Positions 1-11,225 of a DNA stretch of 64,000 nt are shown here, piece after piece. Both the position numbers and the translations under genes were made by a program. The notes under the pieces are model-generated. The model saw only the letters and a program-made list of their open reading frames with translations. It was not told the DNA's origin and made no database searches. The first letter of the stretch is position 1. The number at the start of each line of letters is the position of its first letter. The DNA comes from Heterobilharzia americana (taxonomy: Eukaryota; Platyhelminthes; Trematoda; Strigeidida; Schistosomatidae), in the NCBI GenBank assembly GCA_944470555.2, contig OX104129.1, positions 84,466,820 through 84,530,819 on the forward strand, given 5' to 3'.

Positions 1-3000
1 GGTATAGCGTTGTTAAGATGAGGATAATGTGTGTATACATCTGCGCCACTGACTTCGGTTCTGAGCCATATCACCTAGGGTCTCCAACCACTGGTTCCTC
101 TTGTCCCGTGGACCCCAACCACCTAGTCTGCATCGTCCTACATGGCTTAAACCAACAGTCAGAGACTTCATACATTGGTGCCATGTTTTAGTCTGGCCAC
201 CTCGGGCCTTTTTCCAGCCTGAACCCACCTCAGCCAACATTGTGTGACGAGGCAATCGGTGACTAGGCATACGTAGTACGTGTCCCAACCATCTCAGTCG
301 ATGAAGGTTCACAACCTCGTCGACTGACTTACCTCTTCTCCCTAAAACTCTACACCTAACTTCTGCATTACTCACATGGTGACACCACGGAATACGTCCT
401 ATACTACGAAGGCAACGGTGGTCAAATACCTGAAACCTTCTCATGTCTTCCACTTTCAATGGCCATGTTTCACAGCCATACAGTAGAACAGAGCGGACTG
501 CTGTGCAGTACACGCGACCCTTAATAGACAAACGAATATCACGGCGGCGCCATAGGTGGCGCAAATTGGCAAAAGCCAATCGAGCCTTTTGTATCCGTGC
601 AGAAATCTCATCGGCAACTAACCCACCGGGTTGATCCTACTTCCCAGGTAAGTGAAGTGGTCAACACACTCAACCACTTCACTCTCTATTGTTAACCGCG
701 GTACCGCTGAAGACCAGTCCTGGAGCAAAAATTTGCATTTGGGTGGTGAAAATCGCATCCCAAACATTCTCAAATTCCCACTCAAAGTGTTCAGAAGACT
801 CTGCATCTTGTCAGCGTCTTCACCTAACAGGACTATGTCATCTGCATATTCTAGATCTAAGGAAAATTCACCTGTGATCCGGTCAACGTCTTTGTAATTA
901 GGTGACGAGAGGGAAACCTCCATAAGAATATCTATGATAAAATTAAATAAGAATGGGGATAGTGGGCATCCTTGACGGACACCACTTGATGAGTATAGCT
1001 CCCTGGACAACTCACCATAGGCTCTAACATGCCCACAAGTGTTCGAGTAGAGAGCTTTCAATAAGGTGATGTACTTACTAGGCACGCCTTTCAGTGACAG
1101 ACACTGCCATAAGACTTCTCGATCAACGGAGTCAAATGCCGCCTTCAGGTCGAGAAATACAGCTATTGTCGGGCGTCTGTAAGCATGCCTATGTTCCAGG
1201 ACCTGGCGCAGTGTGAATATTTGGTCGATACATCCACGGCCAGGTCTAAAGCCTGCCTGGTTTTCTCGGGCTTGCTGTTCCCGAGCTCCACTCAGGCGTC
1301 GGAGAATTATAGAACTTAGGATCTTAGACACTATGTTTGTCAGGCTGATTCCTCTGTGGTTATCACAAGAGGACTTCTCGCCTTTCTTGAAGACTGGGAT
1401 GATCAGTGACTTAGACCAGTCGGAGGGGATCGTATTTGATTCCCATATACTGGCTAACACTTCCGTTAGCCTGACTAAGAGAACTCTACCACCATTCTTG
1501 TATACCTCAGCAGGTAGTCCGTCTGGTCCTGCTGCCCTTCCCCGTTTCAGGCTACCTACCGCTTTCTCAACTTCTTCTAGTGTTGGGGGACCTGTCTCTA
1601 TGTCCCATTCAGGGTCCGACTGGATAGCGGGCAGCGCAATGGTGGCTGGAGGCCAGTTAAACTGTTCCTCAAAGTGTTCTGCCCATCGTCCCAGTCGCCT
1701 TCCCTGCGAGTGAATCGCCGATCCGTCCTTCTCCGCTATAACCTCACTAACTGTTGTTGACCATTTCCCCCCAGTCTCCTTAATAAGTCTAAATAACTGT
1801 CTACTGTTACCGATCGCCGCTGCCTTTTCCATCTCTTTAGCCTTTGCTGCCCACCACTGTTCACGATCGTTGCGCAGACTTTTCGTCAGTTTATTTTTAA
1901 GTTGCGCTCGCTCTTCATTGTACTCAGAGCCTGCAGGGATGCATTCACGTGCATCCATTAGTTTGGAAGAAGCTGCTGATATCCACTGGCTCTTTTTAGC
2001 CATTATCTTGGAGTCGGCTACAGTCTCCAGTGCTGCTTTTACAGTAGACTGAAGATGGCACCAAGCTTCTTCTGGATGAGTGACAGTCTTTTGTTCCGAT
2101 AACTGCCTAGCCAACTTCTCACTGAACACGGCTTTGGTGTTTTCGTTGTCCAGCAGAACTCGTAGTGGTTTTGTTGCCAAATTTTTTCTACGTCCATTGA
2201 GACGCAGGCATATACGTGCTCGGACCAACGCATGATCGCTGTCCAAACACGTACTCCAGAAGGAGCGGCAGTCTTCCACCGATCCTCTCCAGCGATGACT
2301 AATAGCAATGTGGTCTATCTGTGTCCATCGCTGAGTCGAGCTCGGTGGACGCCAGGTCAGACAGTGCCTTTCTTTATGTCTGAAATTTGTGCTGGCTAAA
2401 AATAGGCGGTTATCTGAGCATAGTTGTAATAGGCGATCACCGTTATCTGTACGTTCAGCTGGGATTCCGAAAGTGCCACCTAAGTGCCTTTCTGCCTCAC
2501 TCAGTCTACCCACCTGTGCGTTGAGGTCACCTGCAACAACCACTACGTCCGAACGTTTGGCTTTCGAGAGGAGGTTAGACAGTTTATGGTAGAACTCGTC
2601 CTTCACTTCATCCGAACTACAGTCAGTGGGTGCGTAAGCAGAGATTACAAAGAGACAACGGCGAGTCTCACTATTCCTTTTAGTTCTCACTGTGCCGTTC
2701 AGCCTCATAGCGCAGAGGCGACTATCAACTGGGATCCAGTCTAGTAGTGAGTTTTCTGCCCTGGTGCTTAATGCTATACCTACACCTGCAAGACCACGAG
2801 AGCTAGCTATCGAATCTCCAGAAACTCGAAGGGTGAATTTTGCAGATTCACCAGATTGGTCAGGTGAATAACCACACTTGGGTCCTGTATGCGTGTCTCA
2901 CAAACACAGCACACATCCATGCCCGAGTTGCTAGAGTCTTTGCCAACGAAGCCTGTTGGCCAATTTGACGGAGGGTGCGGACATTGAAGGCTCCAATATG

Positions 3001-3780
3001 TAATTTGGAGCGTGGTTTAAGGAGACCAGGGATGCTGTTCTGTGGACTCAGATCGTTGTCGAAGGCTGCAGAGGTAGGAGAAATTGAAGATGATGCAGCA
3101 TCATTAATTAAGAGACGTGAAGGAAGATTAGAAGGTAATGATGGAGGAGGAGGATAGCAGTCAGAAGAAACTTGGGTGCTGACAGAGTTGTGAGGGCGGT
3201 TGACACTTCCCGGCTGCCCACACCGTGGAAGGCTATTTCTTCTTAAGGTACCTGAAAGAGATTTGTGTGACCGCAGAGCCCATCGGACATCTGCTTGAGG
3301 CCTGTCACACCCAGCCTTTTGAGTATGATTATTTTGAATTTTTGTATTTTTGGGGCCGGATAGTCGAAAGGAAACGACAAGTGAACCAACACCGCCGGCC
3401 CGGCAGACCGTGGGGCGTGGTGGAGTGTGTTATTTTTGGGGCCGACCTTTTCTAACCCCCCCTTCCACTGAGAAGGCAGCATCAGCTTGGCACTGCTGGT
3501 CATCCAAGGGAAACACCTTACTGCTGTCACACCCCATCCAGCTAGCAGCAGTACGACTTCGCCCTCAGACCCCCATCATAGTATAGCAATTTACACTATG
3601 ACGGTAACTGCTTTTCGTCTAACCACTACCCAACAGACCTTTCTGGTATGGTAGGACCTCGAGGGAACAAGCGTTCCACCAGCATAGCTCGTTGGGTCAT
3701 TGTGATATGCAAGCCCGACCACCACGTCAAGGTAGCAGCTATCGGTCGGTTACCAAATAACCACGTCAGTGAGGCAAAAC
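1..3780 (-). mobile_element. RTE-clade non-LTR retrotransposon, family 1, 3' end cut by window edge
   Basis: An antisense non-LTR retrotransposon fills this stretch. Its coding part runs from about 3005 down to 13, and 3010-3780 looks like its 5' leader. There are no LTRs, and it has an apurinic-type endonuclease followed by a reverse transcriptase. The start of the endonuclease (IGAFNVRTL) reads on the minus strand near 3000. Pieces of the same family recur at 3890-4085, 12185-13905, 18040-18310 and 30795-31130. The distal 3' tail lies outside the window. The RTE clade assignment rests on the domain order and on the conserved C-terminal block after the RT. I am confident of the element type and less so of the named family. 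Confidence 0.85.
13..3005 (-). pseudogene. RTE endonuclease/reverse transcriptase ORF, frameshifted
   Basis: The longest open stretch (2708 to 618) carries the second half of the endonuclease (AGDLNAQVGRL, QIDHIAI, SDHALV) and the RT: FLDLKAAFDSVDRE for motif A, SGVRQGCPLSP for motif B and LEYADDIVLL for motif C, the catalytic YADD. The endonuclease start continues upstream to about 3005 but changes frame near 2850-2880 and again near 2925. Downstream the C-terminal block (residues CETWPL and RCLRSIGRIPW) resumes in another frame after a break near 630. The protein would nick target DNA and copy its own RNA at the nick. With at least three frame breaks this copy is presumably dead unless the breaks are assembly errors. 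The annotated start at 2708 is only an internal Met; the frame is open upstream of it. Confidence 0.85.
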
Positions 3781-3889
3781 CCGGGTAATTTTAGGCAGAA
3801 GGGGGCGTTAGTTAAAAAATTTTCGACTCTGGTGGTAAAGATATTTTTTACATGTACTTGTCCAGTATAATTCATTGTACGGTGGTAGC

Positions 3890-4085
3890 GGTAGCTGAAG
3901 TAAGTTTCAGTCGGAAAAAGGTAAGTGGCAGCCAGATTAAAACACGCTATCACTTCATGAAACCTCTGACAGTTCATATAACCTGCATAGAAGAATGTAG
4001 ACCTCCTGAATGCGGTCAGCGTAACAACGGGAATCAGTGGTCAGAGATTCTGAGACATAGTTCGCAATCAATCTCAGCGTCATAA
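3890..4085 (+). mobile_element. Fragment of RTE family 1, C-terminal coding end
   Basis: On the plus strand a short frame reads QIKTRYHFMKPLTV and later GNQWSEILRH. This aligns with the C-terminal end of the antisense element to its left (GGQTKTWHQCMKSLTV and RNQWLETLGD there). It is therefore a diverged 3' fragment of the same family in the opposite orientation, lying just beyond the 5' end of the first copy. The following bases to about 4310 are T-rich and may be its 3' untranslated part. Confidence 0.6.
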
Positions 4086-4089
4086 ATGT

Positions 4090-4750
4090 ATCGACACATC
4101 ATCTGTATTTTAACTGTGACAATGAGTTTCGTTACTACTTTTTACCGTTATCTCCCTCTTTTGATGGCTTCATACCACTTTTGTTTACTTCTTCTCTTGT
4201 TTCTTTGCTCTTCATTTTGGTGTCTGCTTCCTTGGTGTACTGATATGAGGTATGGCAGTATAGTCTGTTACACAGCAATGCCAACTCTCCTGTTGATATT
4301 AACTGATTGATATGGGTCAGTATATCAGTCAATAGTGCTCCAATCGATGTTAATTCGTGGTGAAAATAAACTTTAAAGCAACTAATTCGTCAAACCACTG
4401 AACTAAGTGTGTAACATTAGATACAGATTGTATTTGAGTAAGTCATAGTGCTAACTTACACAAATACAGTCTACATTTAATGTCAACCTTTTATTCAGGG
4501 CCAATATTTGCCATATTATACGATGAAATCTTCATCACAGTTTATATAAGTGTATAACAGTTTTACTACATCAAAGTGTTTGTAATATTCTAGCTACGAT
4601 ACAGTAAAGTAACGCATAACTTGTGACAATTAATACCCATGAAAGTTTCAACACTTGCTCAATCAATTTTATCGAAAACAGTTATAAATGCAATGAATAT
4701 TTCTTTTAAATCACGATGATATTAATTGTTTTGTGCAATTAAAAAGATTA
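4090..4750. other. AT-rich non-coding stretch
   Basis: Only short shadow frames occur here. The first 220 bases may be the untranslated tail of the RTE fragment. The rest lies directly downstream of the NRDE2-like exon on the minus strand and is probably intron of that gene. Confidence 0.4.
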
Positions 4751-4751
4751 C

Positions 4752-5834
4752 CGATTGTTCGCTCAACAGTATCTGGTTGTGCTCGATGCGATAAAATTCT
4801 ACCAGATATTATACCAGAGAGTGTTGACAGTCCTCTTTTATATACACCATCGATACGAGAAAATATTCCATTCCCAACACCTTGATTTACAGTGGTTAGT
4901 GATGAATGCCGACCCATGAGATGAGCTGTGTAACCTCGCCAAATTGAGACAACTTGAGGATAAGTGAATACAAATTGTGCCCAATCTCGATTAATTTGAT
5001 CTGCTTGATAGACGTCTTTACCTGATGTGGACTCCAATGCTCCATGAACTTCAAGCTCAGCCACCAAGTCATTCAGTTTAATGATAAGTAATTTCAGAGT
5101 TAAATTACCAGGGTTGGCTGTAAGTGCTCGATCAGCTATTGAAAGCTGTTTACGAAGTATAACTAACCAATCACTCTTTGAAAGCTTGAAATCATTACAT
5201 ATCTGTTTCTGGTCAACATTATTCCCTGTTATATGAAGGAAGGAAGCTCCTTTGTCCTGCATATCGATTAGATTTAACCATGAAACTAAATCATTCGGTC
5301 GATCATAAACACGACGATTAAGTTCTTCACAGAGACTCAATATTACATTGTTTTTCAATTCAACTGTTGGCTTACATGCAACAGTAATTCCATCTGGTAA
5401 AGGAATTAAATCGGATAGCATATCATGACTTGCTTCGTACGATTCAATAGAAACAGTAGGAGCTTGAATTACTGCTCTACTTGATTTACTAAAGTATCGG
5501 AATTTCTTGGTAACTCCAGATTTACGCTTTCTTTCAGTGCCCAAAAGATCACACAGGTACAAATCTTTAAATCCCAACATGTTTGTTTTGTTCTTCATTT
5601 TAAATTGTGGTATATGCTTATCATAAATACATTCATGTCTATAAATCTCTTTATTACATGACTTATCAATTCTCTAGGCAAAATTGATATCTAGGCAGGG
5701 AATATCTTCTAGAAATACAGCATTTGGTGTAATTTTCGGCTTCTTTTTCATGAGATCATATCTTTTATGAGAATGTAACCGTTTATTGATAGTTTTTTCA
5801 AGTTCTTTTCCATTATTATTTACTCTATCTATAA
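4752..5834 (-). CDS. NRDE2: NRDE2-like protein, internal exon (one in-frame TAG)
   Basis: This minus-strand exon encodes about 360 codons resembling the eukaryotic NRDE2 family (nuclear RNAi/exosome regulator with HAT/TPR-like helices). Family landmarks seen are an LEDI block, YDKHIPQF, LNRRVYDRPNDLVSWL followed by the DMQDK block, the alternating helices around ADRALTANPGNLTL, and WAQFVFTYPQVVSIWRGY. The exon appears to begin after an acceptor TTTATTTCAG at 5835 and to end at a donor GTAATC at 4751, so it enters with two and leaves with one codon base. A TAG at 5676-5674 interrupts the frame between two stretches that both look like NRDE2. The longest uninterrupted frame starts at Met 5598. 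NRDE2 acts in the nucleus in RNA surveillance with helicase partners. The other exons, expected at higher coordinates, were not found. Confidence 0.75.
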
Positions 5835-6736
5835 CTGAAATAAACTTTAGGTGTGTATACCTTTAACATCTTACCATGAATATGATAACTCGATGGTTTC
5901 TGTTCACAATAGGTTGAACTTCTTAGCCAAGTTTCATCTAAATTTTATACATAAGCCATATTCAAAAAACTTACTATCAGATAAATCATTTCCTATATGT
6001 GATCTATCTTTAGAATCTGATGCACATGGAAACATTTTCACACAGATACGAATGAACTATAAGTTTCAAATTCCACAGCTGCAGATCCTAACATACTGAA
6101 GTAGACATGACATATCAGAAAGGAAACAATAATAATAATAACAAGTAAAACATTTACTTAAAACTGGTACGAATAACCACTGAGCTAAATATGTATAACA
6201 AACTAGCTTAGATTAACAAGACAAAAGGGAATCCAACACTTATCATCAGAAAACTTTCACTCATATTGCATACTAACTTTTAAGGTATTCGAAATTTAGC
6301 TCCTCCTTTCAAGTAATGATACTGCATGCTTTCTCTCATAGGCATAAACGTGCAAACCACAAGGGTTTATGCTTAAAATATTAGTTTGATGGGACGGCTA
6401 AGGAGTTAACAAAACAAGATGACGAGCCTGAAACCTGCTTGATCTCCTTAAACTTCCTGTTCATGAACAACAATCATAGGCTTTAAACATTCTGCAATAT
6501 GTAAGACTTTTGGCTAATGAAACATATCAATTTTAAACATTAGAAGGTATAGCAACCAGGGAAAAAGAAACTTCGCATCGTTACTTTCCTATTCGTTTAC
6601 AACACAAACTTGATTGTAAATACGCAATAAGAGATAAGCCATACTAACATAATACGCAACATCAAGAAGACAGAAGAAACGGATAAGAGAATGAAAGAAA
6701 ACAGAAGTAGGATACCGAAGAAGTACTCATAAACTA
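5835..6736. other. AT-rich stretch, probably intron
   Basis: No convincing coding frame is seen. It lies between the NRDE2-like exon and the RTE insertion and is probably intron of that gene. There is a short AAT-rich run near 6128-6140. Confidence 0.4.
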
Positions 6737-9240
6737 TTATTATTTATTATTATTAGTCCCTTGGGTTCCTCATGGAACATAGAGCTTCACTAGCACGTCT
6801 CTATTCCACTCTGTTCTCTGAAATCTGTTGAACCTGGCTCCACGACAGCCCACAAACTCTCATTTCCTCCTCGCACCATCTCCTCCATGTCACCCTCACC
6901 ACGGACGCCCAACTCGTCGCTTCCCATCGGGGTTCCACTCGAGGACCTGACTGGCCTGACGCATGGTGTCCCCAGTAGGCTTTCTCAGTGTATCCCCAGC
7001 CCAATCCATCTCCACTTCCTTCCAATGCATATTTGTTCAGCGATAGCTTCTTGCTTGGTTCGTTCCCAGAGCTCCTTCTTGCTTATTCTAACTATTCTGG
7101 CAATCCATCTGATCTTCAGTAACAAGCCAGCGTAGCTGGCAGTTGTTGATGAATGTCTGTAGTTTATTGGAAATCCCCCTCGTAACTCGCCAAGTCTCTC
7201 AACCATCACACAGAAGCACTGACTTCACTGACGTCGGTGTTGAAAATCCGCATCTTGTTCCACATGCTAAGGCAGCGCAGAAGATCTCCACACTGCTTTC
7301 AGGCTAATCAACGCCTGTCTTGCTGTCTTCCCGATCCTGGCTGACTTTGACATCCTCGTCTGTGCCTGTGCCTATGCTGCCTGTTGTTGAAACAGTGCTA
7401 CTCTGCCTTGATAGGTGAAGGAGGTTACTTCCTTTAAGTTTCTCCCGTTCATGCTGATTCCAGTTTGTTGTTGGTGGTGGTGCGGTATCCTCATCACCTC
7501 TACCTCTGTCTTCTCTATATTCACCTGAAGTCCCGTCTTCCTTCGCTGCCCTGCCTCGCCTCGCCTCTTCTGTCAACTTCTTAGTTTTCGCCTGTACATC
7601 TTCAAGTTTGTGTGACATCACACACAAGTCATCGTTGGCGAAATCCAGATCTTCTAGGTTCTTTTCCGCACTCCAGCCAGAGTATCCCCCTCTTCTCACA
7701 GCTCCCCACTGTTTCCTGCATGATCCAGTCTTGTTGACCACAATCAGGAATATTATGGGGATAGTAGGCAACCTTGTTTCACTCCTTCTTGTCTTCACTT
7801 CACTTCAAAAGCATCACTGAGCTTCCCATTGTGAATTACTTGGCTGGCACGTGGCATGCGTCTTCATATACTTGTTGAATGAGGCTGATAAGGGTTTGTG
7901 GTATTCCGTAGTATAGTATTGAAGCAGTTTCCAAATTACCTCTCGGTCGACGTTGTCAAAGGCCTTCTCAAAGTCGATGAAGTTCATGTAGGGTTGAGCT
8001 GACTGCCATTCTATACTCTGTTCTATGATGATGTGAAGCATTGCTATTTGGTCCCCACATGATTTGTACTTCCTCAAGCAAGCAAGCCAACGTGTTCCGG
8101 TCGTAATTGTGAATCCAGTGCATCTGTTAGCCTCTCCAGGATGATGCGGCTTAATATTTTGCTTGCTCTGGGTGGACAGGAGAGTGATTCCACGCCAGTT
8201 CTTGCAAACACTGAGGTCTCCTTTCTTCCGCAGTTTGACAAGGTAACCCTTCTTCCAATCACTAGCCAGGTACCTTCTCTTCCTTCCACATCTCCTGCAA
8301 TAGTGGTGTAGTGTGAGCATGTCCGCTGTTGTCTCTGCCTCTGTTCTCAGTGCTTCTGGTGGGATCCCATCTCGTCCTGCTGCTTTCCCACATTTCAGTA
8401 GCTTTATGGTGTTCATAACTTCCATTTTTGTTGCAGGATTTATGTTCACTTGTAGTTCTGTGGCTGGACTGCTGGTAGTATTTCTGGACGAAGTGCAGGT
8501 GGTGGTCGATTCAAGAGCTTCTTGAAGTGGTCGGCCCATTGTTTCCTTTGTTTCTCTTCTTTCCTAATTCAATTTCCGTCATCATCTTTTATTGGTTTCG
8601 TCTGCGTTGATCTCTTCCCTCCCAGACAGCAACCTGGTTATTTGATACAGTGTCGTCAGGTCTCTCTCACCAGGCTGCAGCCTGTTCTGCTTCACTTGCC
8701 AGTGTTTCGTAGAAGTGTCTTTTGTCTTTCCGTACACTCTTCTTCACTTCTTTGTCCAGTGCAGTGTTTTATACATTTTACTCAGTTCCTTTTCTCGCCG
8801 TTCATCATTGCACTGGTTTATCTTCTGCTTCACCATCCTCCTCTCCCCTCTATCAGCTTCCATGTGTTCGTCGAGATCCATTCCATTCCTTATCTTCTTT
8901 CTTCTTCCTTCCTAATACGGTTGTGCAGGTTTCTTTCCACATAGCTTTCAAAGACTTCCAGTGTTCTTCCATACAGGTTTATTCAGGGATGTTCCTCGAT
9001 ATCTCCCATTTTGTCTTGATGCCTGGCTGAAGTGAAGATCTCCTTTGTAGTTTCATCCTTTAGTTTCCGAGTGTTGTACTTGCACTGCGGTCTATCACCA
9101 CCTTCCTTGAAGGCTTTTAATTCGATTTTCAAGGTTCCTTGCACTAGATAGTGGTCTGAACCTGAAAATCTAATTACCAAAGAAGAGAAACAAAGGAAAC
9201 AATGGGCCCTATGTTCCACTAGGAACCCAAGGGACAAATA
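6737..9240 (-). mobile_element. RTE-clade retrotransposon, family 2, 5'-truncated copy (left inverted arm)
   Basis: On the minus strand the element starts inside the endonuclease (SDHYLVQGTLKIELKAF, from about 9165). It continues with a linker, an RT whose motifs lie around 8430-7900 (KCGKAAGRDGIPPEAL, NWRGITLL, NFIDFEKAFDNVDRE), then a later RT part with FANDDLCVMSH near 7640-7590 and C-terminal pieces near 7209-6801. It is broken into at least six frames. The catalytic YxDD position reads FANDD in this copy. The 3' end is a run of AAT/TAAT repeats at 6737-6756, the short-repeat tail typical of RTE elements. A nearly identical copy lies inverted at 44600-47132. Confidence 0.85.
7814..8539 (-). 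pseudogene. RTE family 2 reverse transcriptase fragment
   Basis: This is the 241-codon core of the broken RT. It starts with an internal Met just before the linker, passes through the fingers region (KCGKAAGRDGIPPEAL, then WKKGYLVKLRKKGDLS) and NWRGITLL, and reaches motif A in FIDFEKAFDNVDREVIWKLL. A frameshift in the middle (around 8100-8290) moves part of the true frame to the ORF at 8074-8289, which holds ILSRIILERLTDALDSQLRP. The sequence past motif A lies in a further frame. The copy cannot make a full-length RT. It is equivalent to 45321-46046 on the plus strand. Confidence 0.8.
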
Positions 9241-9255
9241 AATAATAAATAATCT
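9178..9255 (+). repeat. Inverted piece of the element's own 3' end
   Basis: On the plus strand, bases that match an RT-linker segment (GAAACAAAGGAAACAATGGG, also seen at 45307) run straight into the 3' terminus of family 2 (GTTCCACTAGGAACCCAAGG, then AAT-rich tail). This is opposite in orientation to the body of the element at 6737-9178. The element therefore ends on both sides in copies of its 3' terminus pointing outward. The same cap is present at 44600-44672. Confidence 0.7.
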
Positions 9256-10624
9256 CGAATGCCAACCATCGTCGTTATCTTCAAAGTTAACGAAACATAA
9301 TACCTAAACAACCAAAAACTCTCAGAACTACTGCTTGTATATTCATGCACTAAGCAGTAAAATACACTTATTTTGAGAGCTGATGATGCTATCTGCTCGA
9401 CAAAATTTCAGCACGTGAAGCGACGTTTGAACCTGTGATCTACAAGTTGAAAGACAACTGTCTAGACTAATGAACCATAGTTCCAACGCAATACTTCCAG
9501 TTGCTTGGATCCTTCTCCCGCCATGGTCACTCGGCCGCTTCTCTACTGACCAGTGTGTCTTGACACAGACTTACCATAGGTGATATAAAAACAATCCATT
9601 TACAAAGTGAAATCAAGGAATCTTCAGATATTTATGCTGGATTACCTCTTATTGGTGTATCATGAAACGAAGTTACAGAGATCATGCAACTTCGCGATAT
9701 TGAACGTTGTCGAACATGACTTAGAAACAGAATCAGGGACGTTAATGCTGGAAAATCTTGTTATTCTTTATGTTTGAACATTAAGAAGAAATGTGATTGA
9801 AACTTCTTGAATACACGTCGTTCATATGCTTCTCTTTTTCTGAATACTGTTATTTCCTATTTTCTTCCCCTTTAATATATTTATAATGTAATTCTGTGAT
9901 GAGAGTTTGTTGCAAATTGCATTGTATCTAGTTTATGAAAAATAAATGACTGAATATATGTGGAAGGTCAATCCAGTAACGTCACAGTTCTCAGTAAAGG
10001 GAGTGAAGTAACAAAAACAAACATCACAGAGTAGAAAGCCTGTTAGCTGTTTAGCACTTCATTACAGATACAGCACATCAATCTAGAAACTGGCATACTG
10101 TAGTAAGGGAGATTAGTAAAATTTGCCCTGTCAGAGAGATTAGGCAGGCAAAAATGGTAGGAGTAATAATATCGACAACAAAAGTGAAAATGTAATAAAT
10201 CAGAAAATAAATGAAGCTGGAAAACAAAACGATGGCAGAGTATCAATTGCTAACAGTCAAAAAGGAAACATTACATCTGTGTTACTGTGATCAGTATTGA
10301 GCTAATTCCCTTAGTTGATGTACCCGGCCATCGAAATTGCGATTAGGAAATTAATTACACCAGTATTATATATAGCAGTGACAGCATGTACATGAAAAAG
10401 AAAGACAGTAAGATGAAAGTAATAGAAGCATCAGAAATAGGATATGGAAGAGACAGTAAATAAGAGTGTATGAATTGGAAACAAACTTAAAATTCGATTC
10501 ACATTGTTATGAGCTGACAGAGGCTTCAGATTTGAACCACTTCCAAGTATTTGAAGTTCGGAAAACTGACTAATACCGCTAATAGTTTTGAAAATATGTC
10601 AATTGATATCGATTGGTGATTGAA

Positions 10625-10870
10625 GGAAAAATAGAGTCGAAGTACGATTCAAGTCAGCGACCTCCAGCTTACCAGTCCAACACCCTACCAGCTGGTCTAC
10701 GAGATCTAGCATTTAACTAGGGAGGCGGTTGCCAAACGCTGGGTGACGAGTTCCAGCTTCGCTCTACTCACCAAGGTTCGAGCAGCCGGGTAATATCACT
10801 AGCCCGACAAAATAGGTCTAGCTTATTGTCTACTGTACGGATGTGCACAAGATGGCTGATTGCGTTTCGC
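10625..10870 (-). repeat. tRNA-like, SINE-like segment, partly missing in the other arm
   Basis: On the minus strand there is a tRNA-like run with an A-box-like block (GACCAGCTGGTAGGG), an anticodon-like spacing and a weak B-box-like part (GGTCGCTGACTTGAATC). About 160-165 bases (roughly 10688-10852) are present here but absent from the inverted copy near 43165. Polarity (insertion here or deletion there) cannot be decided. I do not recognise a named SINE. Confidence 0.4.
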
Positions 10871-11189
10871 TCGCTTCTATACACTTTTTAACTTCAAGTA
10901 TCAAGGGTTTCTGTGATTTTATCATGTGTAACTATCCGTTTATGGTTGTAAAATCCTTAGTGAAATCTGCTACATACCAACGTGATTAAACCAACTATGG
11001 AGATGAATACAATGCGAGCTGTTATGCAGACATTTATATCCTAGCATATTAGTCTTTCACAGAAAGTATTTCTTTCAATCACTTTCTCTGTTACATTTAG
11101 CATAAATTAATGAACTCGATTATATGTCTACCTTTGATTCCCTCCCCCATCATATAGCTGTCATTTAGCACAGTGCATTTGCAGCTAGT

Positions 11190-11225
11190 CGCCCTGGCCT
11201 AGTGGAGCGCTAGGCTGAACCAATG
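11190..11225 (+). repeat. Short tRNA A-box-like remnant
   Basis: The bases TGGCCTAGTGGAGCGC fit an internal pol III A box. No B box or cloverleaf follows, so this is a tRNA-derived scrap and not a tRNA gene. The inverted copy retains it near 42805-42840. Confidence 0.3.

Noticed and set aside
4135..4332. Minus-strand 65-codon frame next to the NRDE2-like exon, as a further exon
   Set aside because: No similarity to NRDE2 and no good splice sites; probably RTE 3' tail sequence.
6801..7209. Separate small genes on the minus strand
   Set aside because: They are frame-broken pieces of the RTE C-terminal region, duplicated at 46656-46877.
8522..9030. Long plus-strand frames rich in Phe/Ser/Leu
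   Set aside because: Shadows of the antisense RTE coding strand.
10735..10790. Possible hammerhead ribozyme (TGACGAG motif), as found in schistosome SM-alpha SINEs
   Set aside because: The conserved CGAAAC partner and a convincing stem arrangement are absent; only the short TGACGAG block matches.
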